A stretch of DNA of 64,000 nt from Streptomyces sp. DSM 15324 (GTDB lineage: Bacteria > Actinomycetota > Actinomycetes > Streptomycetales > Streptomycetaceae), in contig NZ_KQ949026.1 in assembly GCF_001514285.1 (NCBI RefSeq), positions 248,001 to 312,000 on the forward strand, given 5' to 3'. Below are positions 33,641 to 42,155 of the stretch, piece after piece. The position numbers were made by a program, and so were the translations under genes. Position 1 is the first letter of the stretch, and each line of letters starts with the position of its first letter. The notes under the pieces were generated by a model. That model did not search any database and was not told where the DNA came from. It worked only from the letters and a program-made list of their open reading frames with translations.

Positions 33641-35125
33641 TCACGCCTCCCTGCACCTGGGCTCGGCGAGGCGGGCCGTGAGCTGGGCGTCGACGGCGTG
33701 GCGTACGGCCTCGACACGAGCCGCGAGTTCCGGTGGCAGTCCGGCGGCGGTGCGGCCCGCCGTGTCAACCGCCGCGATGGCCGCCTCCAGTTCCCCGAAC
33801 GTGAGCCGGCACTCGGCCGTGCGCAGCCGGATCAGCGCGCGATCGGCCCGCTCGTCCGGGCCGTCCCCGTGAATGAGATAGTTGTCGACGGCCTGGTAGA
33901 GGCGGGCCGCAGCGCCGAAGTTGCCGGAGAGGCGGAATCCGTCCGCAGCCCCCTGCCACACGCGACGCACCAGAGGGCGCCGCTCACCCCACTCCTTGCG
34001 GACCCGTTCTGTCAGACCGTGCAGCCGGTCGGTCGCGTCGCCCGGCTCACCGGCCGCGATCTCCGACTCGGCCTGCGCGCAGAGCTGTTCCACCACGCGG
34101 GCGTCCAGCCACTCATCGGCCGGTGCGGACGCGACAGGCAACGCGAGAGCGACCGGGCGCGGACCAACAGCCCGGTCCCGCGGCCGACGCAGGGGGGCGG
34201 TGGGCTCGGGGTGGGTGCGGGGCCGGGGCTCGGGATCGCCGACGCCCGGGGCGAACGGGTCGAGGACCTCCAGGACCTCGTCAACGGCCGGGCGCTGCTC
34301 GGGCTTCTTGGCGAGCATCCGCAGCACCAGATCGTCGATCGGCTCCGGGATGCCCGCGGCGTACGTGCTCGGTGGCAGCGGCTCCTCGTTGAGGTGCTTG
34401 TCGGTCAGGCCGGACTCCGCGCCGAGCGGGAACGGGGGCCGCCCGGTGAGGAGTTCGTAGAAGATGCAGCCGAAGCAGTAGACATCCGTGCGCGTGGTGG
34501 GCTCGCGCTCCAGGAGCTGCTCCGGCGCCAGATAACCGCGGGTGCCAAGCGTCGAACCGTGCGCCGTGTAACGGGTGGCGTCGGCGTGCAGCGGCTTGGC
34601 GATGCCGAAGTCGATGAGGACGACCCACCCCTCCTCATCGATCATGATGTTCGCGGGCTTGAGGTCCCGGTGTACGACCGGGAGCGTGTGTGCGCAGGCC
34701 AACGCCCCTGCCACCTGGATGGCGACGGCAACCGCCGTCGCCAGAGGCAGGGGGCTGTGCTCGTCGAGGAACGTCCGCAGACTCACTCCGGTCACCAGGC
34801 GCATGGCGATGTAGGGGACGCCCCGGTGCGATCCGCTTCCGTACAGTTCGGTGATTCCCGGATGGTCGAGCGTGCCCAGGAGGTTGGCCTCGCGCCGGAA
34901 CCGGGCGTTCCTGACGGCGAGTTCGACATCCCGCTCGTACGGGTCGAGGCAGTACAGGGCCTCGGAGTCGTGGCGCAGGAACTTCACCGCCACCTCCCGC
35001 CCCCCGGACACCTCTCGGGCCCGCCAGACCTGGGCCATCCCGCCCTTGCCCAGAGAGTCCTTCAACTCGTAGCGCCCGTTGACCAGATCACCCACGCCGG
35101 GCTTGTACGTATCCGCGTCCACCAC
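33641..35125 (-). CDS. Ser/Thr protein kinase with helical repeat tail
   Basis: Hanks-type kinase of about 494 residues. GTG at 35125 has AAGGGG 4 nt upstream; GTG at 35140 has none. Motifs are glycine loop GKGGMA, Lys 48 in VAVKF, HRDLKPAN (from 152), IDFGIAK (DFG 172-174) and APE in YLAPEQ. The kinase domain ends near 290. A Pro/Arg-rich linker and a helical region of ~170 residues follow (EQLCAQAESEIAAGEPGDA, FGAAARLYQAVDN), resembling TPR-type repeats for protein contacts. No membrane segment. It converges on the HTH-methylase (28-nt gap) and is divergent from the PIWI-RE operon with island motif copy 4 between. Its cytoplasmic nature and setting suggest it phosphorylates island proteins. 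Confidence 0.92.
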   Translation of the reverse strand: MVDADTYKPGVGDLVNGRYELKDSLGKGGMAQVWRAREVSGGREVAVKFLRHDSEALYCLDPYERDVELAVRNARFRREANLLGTLDHPGITELYGSGSHRGVPYIAMRLVTGVSLRTFLDEHSPLPLATAVAVAIQVAGALACAHTLPVVHRDLKPANIMIDEEGWVVLIDFGIAKPLHADATRYTAHGSTLGTRGYLAPEQLLEREPTTRTDVYCFGCIFYELLTGRPPFPLGAESGLTDKHLNEEPLPPSTYAAGIPEPIDDLVLRMLAKKPEQRPAVDEVLEVLDPFAPGVGDPEPRPRTHPEPTAPLRRPRDRAVGPRPVALALPVASAPADEWLDARVVEQLCAQAESEIAAGEPGDATDRLHGLTERVRKEWGERRPLVRRVWQGAADGFRLSGNFGAAARLYQAVDNYLIHGDGPDERADRALIRLRTAECRLTFGELEAAIAAVDTAGRTAAGLPPELAARVEAVRHAVDAQLTARLAEPRCREA

Positions 35126-35195
35126 TGTGCCCCTTCGCACCGCTGCGCATCAGACCCACCAGCGTAGCGTGAAAGATTCTGGACACGAGCCGTCC

Positions 35196-35211
35196 ATGGA
35201 CTCAGTTCACA
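35196..35211 (+). promoter_or_regulatory. Island motif copy 4 before the PIWI-RE operon
   Basis: ATGGACTCAGTTCACA lies in the 179-bp divergent region between the second kinase (71 nt) and the first gene of the PIWI-RE operon (93 nt). TGGACT followed after 18 nt by CATGCT could be a rightward promoter. This copy is the most symmetric (TGGACT-C-AGTTCA). Confidence 0.6.
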
Positions 35212-35304
35212 GATTTATGCCATGCTCTAGTGGCGCCCGGACGTCCTCGGACTCCCGTTGCTCTGGGCACCCTCCTGCCCATACCGCCTGCCACGGGGGT
35301 CACC

Positions 35305-37050
35305 ATGCAGAACCCACCCGGCGTCGTCGGCCACGACTGGTTGATCAGGGCGAGCCCCCGGATGGCCCGGCCCGACGACGCGGCCTGTCCCACCCACCGA
35401 CGCACCGCGATGCGGCCCCTGCTCGTCGCCGACCCGGCCGTGTCGTTCCGGCGCCCACCCCGCGAGGAGTTCGGGTTCGGCCCGCTGTTCACCGCCCTCG
35501 ACCTGCTGGAATACGACGGATGGTCCGTGGAGCGGGTACGCGAGGAACTCCGGGGCACCCGCGGTCCCTTCCGGGGATGGGGCGCCCCGGTCCACCCCGC
35601 CCACCTGGCCTGGACCGCCCACGCCCTGGAGCGCTACGTGGCCGCCCGTACCCGCGAACAGGCAGCCGCCGTCGAGGCCGGGCTGCCTGAGACCAAGCCG
35701 GTGAAGCAGCCATGGACGTGGCGCACTTCCCGCACGGACGCTCCCGACGCGCGTGGCGCCCGGCAGTACGAGCACACCCTCTGGGGCCGCATGTACACCT
35801 CCTCCGACGGAAGGGTGCGCGACCTGTGGCTGCCTTCCATGGGCCGGGCCAAGACCCACCGCCCCGACGCGGAACTCGGGGCCGTGGCACAGGTGATGGC
35901 CTTCGGCGCGCCCACGCCTCGCCGCAAGCAACGCGCCCAGCCTCCGCCCACCGCGACCGAGAGCACCTGCTTGCCCCAAGTGGTCCGCGTCTTCGACGTC
36001 GGGTGCGCCGACGGGTCCGTGGAGAAGCTGCTCTCCGAAGACCCCGCCAAGGCGAGTCAGCGGTTCAGGGACGACGCTGTGCCTGCCTTCGTCACGGCTG
36101 CCACCGAACTCGGCGTGCAGCCCGGGGAGAGCTGTGTCGACTGCAAGGCCATCGCCGGCTGCACGGATCTGAAACGCACCCCGCGGCTGTGGGGCGGGCA
36201 CCCTCCGGCTCTCGCACGCCCACGCCGCTCTGTCTCCGTCTGGGACCTGCGGCTGCACGCCGAGTGCCCCGCCCAGTACCACCTGGTGCGGCGACTGCAC
36301 CTCAACGACCTCTCGGCCGAGGACCGGGGGGCACGGCGCGGCAGAGCCGTCGATGCCTGGCTCGACGCAGAGCACGCCGAACGCCCGGTGCGCGGCTGCC
36401 GGGACCGCGAGATCCCCGAGCCGACGGCGATACGGGCCAGGGCCGGACTCGACGACACCTCCGCACGCGAGGCTGCCGGGATGCTCGCGGAACACCGGCT
36501 CCTGTGCCCCCTCAACGGACTTGACGCCGACGAGCAGGTGCTCGTACAGCATCGGGTCACGGCCTACGTGCCCGAACTCGACATCGTCGTCCTCGCCGTA
36601 CCCGACCTGGTGTACACCCACCGCGGCCGGTGGATCTGGCGCGAGACCAAGACGTCGGCCCGCCCCCTGTGGGAACGCGATTCCCTGCTCCACACCTATC
36701 CCCAACTCGCCCTCGGTGTCCTGCTGTTTCACGCGGGCGCGCTGGGCGACGACCCGCGCCGCTCCTGGGTCGAACTGGAGCACCTACGTGAGGGCCACGG
36801 GGAGAGTCGGCTCGAACCCATCGACCCCGGCCGCGACGAGAACGTCGACGAAGCCCGGGCCGTCATCACCGAACTCGCCCAGCCACTCCTGGACGACACC
36901 ACCTACGAACCGAGGACCGGACGACACTGCCACGGCTGTCAGGCCCGGACCTGGTGTCGGCCCGGCACCGCCTACGTCACCGACCATCCGCGCCCGCCGA
37001 GCCCCGACACGCAGACCTCGCCACGAGGAGACGCCACGCCCCATGCCTGA
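35305..37050 (+). CDS. RecB/Cas4-like PD-(D/E)XK nuclease with two Cys clusters
   Basis: A 581-residue protein starting at ATG 35305 behind GGGGT. The C-terminal half has a RecB-type nuclease signature: Asp 434 in PDLVY, then Glu 447 and Lys 449 in WRETKTS, followed by a conserved-looking YPQLALGVLLF helix as in RecB-family nucleases. A Cys cluster C-x2-C-x5-C (542, 545, 551) follows, as at the C-terminus of Cas4/AddB Fe-S nucleases. The same cluster occurs earlier (Cys 277, 280, 286; CVDCKAIAGC), suggesting two RecB-like halves, the first without a clear active site. It is first of four genes, overlapping the next by 8 nt. This gene is not part of the described three-gene PIWI-RE core, so it may be an extra effector or guide-processing enzyme; both ideas are inference. 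Confidence 0.85.
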   Translation: MQNPPGVVGHDWLIRASPRMARPDDAACPTHRRTAMRPLLVADPAVSFRRPPREEFGFGPLFTALDLLEYDGWSVERVREELRGTRGPFRGWGAPVHPAHLAWTAHALERYVAARTREQAAAVEAGLPETKPVKQPWTWRTSRTDAPDARGARQYEHTLWGRMYTSSDGRVRDLWLPSMGRAKTHRPDAELGAVAQVMAFGAPTPRRKQRAQPPPTATESTCLPQVVRVFDVGCADGSVEKLLSEDPAKASQRFRDDAVPAFVTAATELGVQPGESCVDCKAIAGCTDLKRTPRLWGGHPPALARPRRSVSVWDLRLHAECPAQYHLVRRLHLNDLSAEDRGARRGRAVDAWLDAEHAERPVRGCRDREIPEPTAIRARAGLDDTSAREAAGMLAEHRLLCPLNGLDADEQVLVQHRVTAYVPELDIVVLAVPDLVYTHRGRWIWRETKTSARPLWERDSLLHTYPQLALGVLLFHAGALGDDPRRSWVELEHLREGHGESRLEPIDPGRDENVDEARAVITELAQPLLDDTTYEPRTGRHCHGCQARTWCRPGTAYVTDHPRPPSPDTQTSPRGDATPHA

Positions 37051-38311
37051 CCAACAGCTCGTACCGGACTGGCTGTCCAACCCCGATGTCGTCCTCCTGC
37101 GGGACGTGGCCACCGCCGTACTGCACCTGGCGGCCGTCGACCGCCTTGACTCCTTCACTCTGCCCTACCCGGCCGGCGCGCAGCGGGCCCTGGATGCCCT
37201 GGTACTCCAGTGCCTGCGCAACGGCGCCAAGCCCCCGGCCGGGGTGCCCGAGATGATGCGCTGGGCCCGCGCCCGCCCCTTGGGCAGCTGGCCCCTCGAC
37301 CGGCTGCCCGCGGACCTGTTCGACACCGCGGACCGGCTGATCGACGAGGATTCCGGAGAGCCCGCGCAGCTCTGCCACGAGCTCGCCGTGCAGGGGTATG
37401 GCGACAGCACCGGACGGCAGTACGACCGCCTGGTGATCCACGAGGCCCTGCGCGCCTGCCGGGCCGTGTCGTCACCCGAGTCGTACACGGCCTTCCGTCG
37501 CCTCCTGGTAAATCGGCCTGTCCTCACCGAGGCGGACTGGACCGAGGTGAGCACCGACCTCTTCCTCGACCCCGTGCGCTTTCTCATCGAGGAGATCTAC
37601 GCCCCCGTCCCCCTCGGGTTCCGCCGGGACGGCGCGTGCCTGTGCTGTCACCGCTGCCTGACCCTGCTCCATCCGGTGTCCGACACCGAGTGGTGGTGCG
37701 AGCGCGACCAGTGCCGGCACCAAGGTCCCCCACCGCGCGGTCGGCAACTCGTCGCGTCCGAGGTGGGCGAGCTGCGTCAACTGCGGAAACCTTTGCGGCA
37801 GTTCGTCACCGGCCCTGGACGCGCCGAGGTCTTTCTGGAGGGCGAGCTACGCGCCCTGGGCCTCACCGTCGAGATGTGGCCCGGCTTCGACGCGTACGAC
37901 CTTCGCATCACCTTCCCCGACGGTCACGTATGGGCTGTCGACGTCAAGGACTGGGCACACCCCGCCTTCCTCGGACGCGCCGCCACCGCCGTCCGCCCCG
38001 AGCCCCCGTACGACGAAGCCTGTTGGGTGGTGCCCGCATTCCGGGTGCGTGCCCGCCGTGACTACCTGGCCATGTACGCCAGGGAGCGGGGCGCGGGGGC
38101 GGGCGGTCTGCGGCTACTGACGGACGATCAGCTGAAACGGACCGCGCGGCTGCGGCTGTCCGGCGAACGCGGGCCGGACGCGTCCATCGCGCCCCTGCAC
38201 ACAGTGCCTCCGGCCAGGGAGCACGGCGGGGCACGCACAGCGTCGTCCCGGTCCGGAAACCAGACGGCGGCGACCGACGGCGCCGGGAAGAAGGGAGCAG
38301 ACCATGCGTGA
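37043..38311 (+). CDS. pPIWI-RE-associated restriction-fold nuclease (pPIWI_RE_Y type)
   Basis: A 422-residue protein, start ATG 37043, overlapping both neighbours by 8 nt. The N-terminal ~170 residues are helical (FRRLLVNRPVLTEADW near the end) and match the 'Y' region of PIWI-RE islands. A zinc-ribbon-like block follows (CLCCHRCL, then WWCERDQC). The nuclease core at about 258-345 has LEGELRALGL, Asp 286 in YDLRI and Asp 300 with Lys 302 in WAVDVKDW, a normal PD-(D/E)XK arrangement. The last ~60 residues are an Arg/Gly-rich unconserved tail. PIWI-RE islands (Burroughs, Ando and Aravind 2013) encode such a nuclease beside the DinG helicase and the PIWI protein; it is predicted to cut DNA of invaders. 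Confidence 0.87.
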   Translation: MPDQQLVPDWLSNPDVVLLRDVATAVLHLAAVDRLDSFTLPYPAGAQRALDALVLQCLRNGAKPPAGVPEMMRWARARPLGSWPLDRLPADLFDTADRLIDEDSGEPAQLCHELAVQGYGDSTGRQYDRLVIHEALRACRAVSSPESYTAFRRLLVNRPVLTEADWTEVSTDLFLDPVRFLIEEIYAPVPLGFRRDGACLCCHRCLTLLHPVSDTEWWCERDQCRHQGPPPRGRQLVASEVGELRQLRKPLRQFVTGPGRAEVFLEGELRALGLTVEMWPGFDAYDLRITFPDGHVWAVDVKDWAHPAFLGRAATAVRPEPPYDEACWVVPAFRVRARRDYLAMYARERGAGAGGLRLLTDDQLKRTARLRLSGERGPDASIAPLHTVPPAREHGGARTASSRSGNQTAATDGAGKKGADHA

Positions 38312-41300
38312 CCGTAGCAGCTGGTACCAGCCGGTCGTCGCCGCACTGAGGCCTTGGCCCGAAGAACACGCCGGGACCCGGCCCGCTCTGCTCTGCCAGG
38401 TCGAGCTCGCTCTGCGGCTGATGGAGACCGTGGCGCCCGGTCACGCTGCCGACGGGGCGTGGACGCTCCTCGGCGGCTACGGCCTCGCCTTCGCGCGGGC
38501 CTCGAAGCTCCCCACTGGCACCACCGAACAGGTCGCGCTGGCCGCGGCCCGGCACCTGCTCTGGCCGATGCGCCGTGGCCGGATGTGGGAGCAGAGCCTG
38601 GGCGCCTATTTGGAACTGCCCGAACGGCTGCGCGCGTACCGCGTCCCGGCGGCCGGGGAGCCCGCCCACCGGGTCCCCCTCAAGGTGGCGGCCGACCGCT
38701 TCACCACCTACGACGACGCGCTCGCGAAACTCCCCGGCTTCGCCACGAAGGTGCTTCCCCCGGCGGAGGCGGGCGAACATCGCTTCATGGACCGCCGCCA
38801 CCGGCGCACTTCTGTCACCGTCCCCGCCGATCTCGTGCGGGACCCCTTCCCCGGCCACCCCCTCACCGCCGAACGCCCGGCCACCGCAGGCCCCCTCGAC
38901 GTCCCACTCGACGAACTCGCCGACGTCGCACGGTGGATGGACGCGGAGGAGCGGCGGCGCGGGCTCAAGGCGGGGAACTGGGAGCAGCGTCTCGCCCAGC
39001 TCGACCTCGACACCCGTACCCCGGACGGGACAGTCTTCGAAGCGGCGTCCGCGCTGCCGCTCGACCGGCTCACCCACCTCGTCGGCATGGTCGGCGCCGG
39101 CAAGTCGACCTTGATGACCCTGCTAGCCGTCTGGGCGTACCACAAAGGCCTGCGCATCACTCTCGTCGTCGGCGACGTGGCCGAACAGCTGACGCTGACC
39201 GAGCTGTTCCGCACGCTCGGCCTTAGCGCCGCCCTGGTGCAGGGGGGCACGACGCGGCCTCAACACACCCAGCGGCTGCACCGCAGACTCGCCGCACGGG
39301 GAGAACACTCCCTACTGGCTCACACCGGACCCGTCTTCGCCCACCTCAGCACCGCCTGCCCGCTGGACGCCCTGCGCGCACTCGACACGTCCGAGCCCCT
39401 GCGCTACACCGACGCGCCCTGCGGTGGCCTTCACCCCGCTCGGCGCCAGCAGACCACCGAGGAGCCCGCGGCCGAGCGCGCCGTACGCGAACTCGAACGA
39501 GCCCGAGGCGCCGTCGACAGGGAGGGCGCCACGGACGACACCGACACCGACGAGCAGGACCTGGGCACCCCGCACGCCTGCCCGCTGTGGAGCGCCTGCC
39601 CCCGGCACTCCGCCGCGCGTGACCTCGTGGACGCGCTGATCTGGGTGGCCAACCCGGCCAGTCTCGTCCAGACGGCGGTTCCGCGTCAGCTAAACGCCGA
39701 GCGCCTGCGCTATCTGGAGCTGGCCTGCCTGCGCAGCGACATCGTCGTCGTCGACGAGGCCGACCGCGTACAGATGCAGCTCGACCAGATGTTCGCCCCG
39801 TCGGCCACGCTCGTCACCAAGGGTGTCTCCGACTCCTGGCTCGACCAGCTGCAGACTCACGAGATCGCCGAACTCGCCCGGCAGGGACGGCTGCAACTCT
39901 CCGACCAGGACGTCGAACGGTGGTCCGCCGCCCTGGACGTCGTCGGATCCGCCGCGAACCGGCTGTACGCCATGCTCATCGACGACGGAGCGATGCGGGA
40001 CTGGGCGCAGATCGACTACTTCAGTGCCTGGACCCTTCAGGAGAAGCTGCTGCATGCCTGGTACCCGCTGACGCGAGGCCAGGCCGTCGGGCGGCCGGAC
40101 AACATGAACGAAGAGGATGTCGAGGACGAGAGCACACTCTACGAGGACGAGGAAGGGCTCGGGGCCGATGGCGACTCCCCCGTCCCCGACGTTCCCTGGG
40201 TACAGCGACGCACCGCGATCACCGGGTTCTTCGACACGTTCCGCGACGATCCGCTCGGCGGACGCGGCCCCTACGGAACTCCCGCCGACGAGCTCACGGC
40301 CCTCGCCCACGACGTCCTGCACACCCTCGATGAGAAGCGGACACGACGCCGAGTCCGCGCGCTCCTCGACTCCTTCCTCGTCGGAGCGCCGGGCCCGGAA
40401 CAGCGCCCCATGCCCGCTGCCAAGCGAGGCAAGGAGCCTGCCCCCGAGGACGTACCACTCACCGAGGAGTGGCGTGAACTCAACGCACGGCGGCTGGAGT
40501 TCACCCTCGTCCTCGCCGCCCTGCACCAACGCCTGGACCGGGTGACGTTCCTGTGGCCTCAGGTGGAGGCAGCGCTACGGCTGGACTCCGCGGCCCACGA
40601 GCTGACCCGCCGCCCGCCCCTCGACTACGCGCCACTACTGCCCGAAGCGCCCATGGGCAACGTCCTGGGCTTCCAGTACCTGGTGGACGAACGGGCCGCC
40701 GCCCGCAACAAGGACGGGCACCGCACCGGCACCCTGCGCTTCTTCCGTTGCGCGGGCGTGGGCCGGGAACTGCTCCTGGGTCTTCACCAGCTCGGCGCCG
40801 ACCCAGGCCTCGGCAAGGCAGGCCCACACGTGCTGCTGATGTCGGGCACCAGTTGGGCCGGCACCTCTACCCGGGCCCACGTCCTCGCCCCCGTCCGCGC
40901 CGTACTGAAACCGCAGCGCAAGGCTCTCGATGCTATCCGGAAGACCGTGTTCCGCACCGAGTTCCTCTACGACGCCGCAGGACAGCCGATCCGGCTCTCC
41001 GGCCAGGACCCCGACCAGCGCGAGGACGTCCTGCGCCTGATGATCGACCGGCTCGCCCGGTCCCGGAGCGACGGCAACTCCTCCCCTCTCCAGAGCGAAC
41101 TCGCCCAGATCCCCGACCAGCGCCGCAAGCGTGCCCTGCTTCTGGTGGGCAGCTACGCGGAAGCCAAGGTGGCCGCCACCGCCCTGAACGAGATCCCGCG
41201 CTGGCGTGGCCGGGTACGCGTCCTGGCCGCCGACGACGCCGAACTGGAGGCAGCCGTCGACGGGACGGCGCCGACGGGGAGCCAGGCGCCGGGCACGGGA

Positions 41301-42074
41301 TCAGGTGCGGGAGCGGTCCGGCGTGGGGACCTCGCGTCCTTCGCCGACGACCCGGACGCCGAACTGCTCGTGGCGCCCCTCCTCGCCGTGGAGCGAGGAC
41401 ACAACATCCTCACCGCCCCCCAACGGCCCGGCGAGGAGAAGGTGGCGGCGTTCGGAACGGTGTTCTTCCTGGTCCGCCCGCATCCCCGCCCTGACGACCT
41501 CTCCCTGGCGGTCTTCGCCATCAACGACTGGGCGACGCGGTTCGTACGCGGTCAGCTGAAGCTGCCGGACGAAGGGACGTTCAGCGACATGGTCACCCAG
41601 GCCGGGGACCTGAACGCGGCAGGCAGTGCTTTCAGGACCACCGCACGCGGCGTGTGGCGGCACGTACTGTCACGGCCCTTCATCTACTCCTCGCTCTCCG
41701 ATGACGAGAAGAAGTCCTTCGTCTGGGACCAGCTCGTCACCATCTGGCAGGTCATCGGGCGCCTCGTCCGCGGTGGCGTACCCGCCCGCGTCGTGTTCGT
41801 CGACGCGGCCTTCGCACCGCAACTCGCCGCGGCACAGGCCCCCTTCACCGGCCAGGGCCGGCGTCCACGCCGCGCAGGCGACCCCGGGCTGCTGGTCAGG
41901 CTACGGGACGTTCTGGCGCCGTACTTCGCCCACACCGACAAGGACACCGGCACCGTCGAGTACGGCGCGCGCACCGATCCCGCCGACGCCGCACTCGTCA
42001 AGCTGCTCTACCGCCCGCTGTACGAAGCACTGTGCGCCATGGGGACGTCACCCGGCCCGCGACCGATCGACTGA
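38304..42074 (+). CDS. DinG/XPD-type helicase of the pPIWI-RE island (pPIWI_RE_Z type)
   Basis: A 1256-residue superfamily 2 helicase, ATG 38304 overlapping the nuclease gene by 8 nt. The first ~230 residues match the 'Z' region of PIWI-RE islands. Walker A GMVGAGKST has Lys 267; DEAD is at 484-487. Between them Cys residues (CPLDAL, CGGL, CPLWSAC) fit a four-Cys Fe-S cluster of XPD/DinG helicases. An acidic loop rich in Asp/Glu lies near 600-640. The second lobe has LLMSGTSWAGTSTR, LVAPLLAVERGHNI and WQVIGRLVRGG (motif VI-like). DinG helicases unwind DNA and RNA-DNA hybrids 5' to 3'. In this setting it is predicted to act on R-loops or hybrids recognised by the PIWI protein. The PIWI gene follows after 81 nt. 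Confidence 0.88.
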   Translation: MRDRSSWYQPVVAALRPWPEEHAGTRPALLCQVELALRLMETVAPGHAADGAWTLLGGYGLAFARASKLPTGTTEQVALAAARHLLWPMRRGRMWEQSLGAYLELPERLRAYRVPAAGEPAHRVPLKVAADRFTTYDDALAKLPGFATKVLPPAEAGEHRFMDRRHRRTSVTVPADLVRDPFPGHPLTAERPATAGPLDVPLDELADVARWMDAEERRRGLKAGNWEQRLAQLDLDTRTPDGTVFEAASALPLDRLTHLVGMVGAGKSTLMTLLAVWAYHKGLRITLVVGDVAEQLTLTELFRTLGLSAALVQGGTTRPQHTQRLHRRLAARGEHSLLAHTGPVFAHLSTACPLDALRALDTSEPLRYTDAPCGGLHPARRQQTTEEPAAERAVRELERARGAVDREGATDDTDTDEQDLGTPHACPLWSACPRHSAARDLVDALIWVANPASLVQTAVPRQLNAERLRYLELACLRSDIVVVDEADRVQMQLDQMFAPSATLVTKGVSDSWLDQLQTHEIAELARQGRLQLSDQDVERWSAALDVVGSAANRLYAMLIDDGAMRDWAQIDYFSAWTLQEKLLHAWYPLTRGQAVGRPDNMNEEDVEDESTLYEDEEGLGADGDSPVPDVPWVQRRTAITGFFDTFRDDPLGGRGPYGTPADELTALAHDVLHTLDEKRTRRRVRALLDSFLVGAPGPEQRPMPAAKRGKEPAPEDVPLTEEWRELNARRLEFTLVLAALHQRLDRVTFLWPQVEAALRLDSAAHELTRRPPLDYAPLLPEAPMGNVLGFQYLVDERAAARNKDGHRTGTLRFFRCAGVGRELLLGLHQLGADPGLGKAGPHVLLMSGTSWAGTSTRAHVLAPVRAVLKPQRKALDAIRKTVFRTEFLYDAAGQPIRLSGQDPDQREDVLRLMIDRLARSRSDGNSSPLQSELAQIPDQRRKRALLLVGSYAEAKVAATALNEIPRWRGRVRVLAADDAELEAAVDGTAPTGSQAPGTGSGAGAVRRGDLASFADDPDAELLVAPLLAVERGHNILTAPQRPGEEKVAAFGTVFFLVRPHPRPDDLSLAVFAINDWATRFVRGQLKLPDEGTFSDMVTQAGDLNAAGSAFRTTARGVWRHVLSRPFIYSSLSDDEKKSFVWDQLVTIWQVIGRLVRGGVPARVVFVDAAFAPQLAAAQAPFTGQGRRPRRAGDPGLLVRLRDVLAPYFAHTDKDTGTVEYGARTDPADAALVKLLYRPLYEALCAMGTSPGPRPID

Positions 42075-42155
42075 AATACGTCAACCACCGCCCTGAGCAG
42101 CACTGTTGGCGAGCAACCGCACCGCCTACGTATGGACATCGCAGGGAGAACCGAT

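Noticed and set aside
30367..35125. Kinase and methylase as a Pgl/BREX system
   Set aside because: PglZ alkaline phosphatase-like, PglY ATPase and BrxL/BrxC-type genes are not present in the window.
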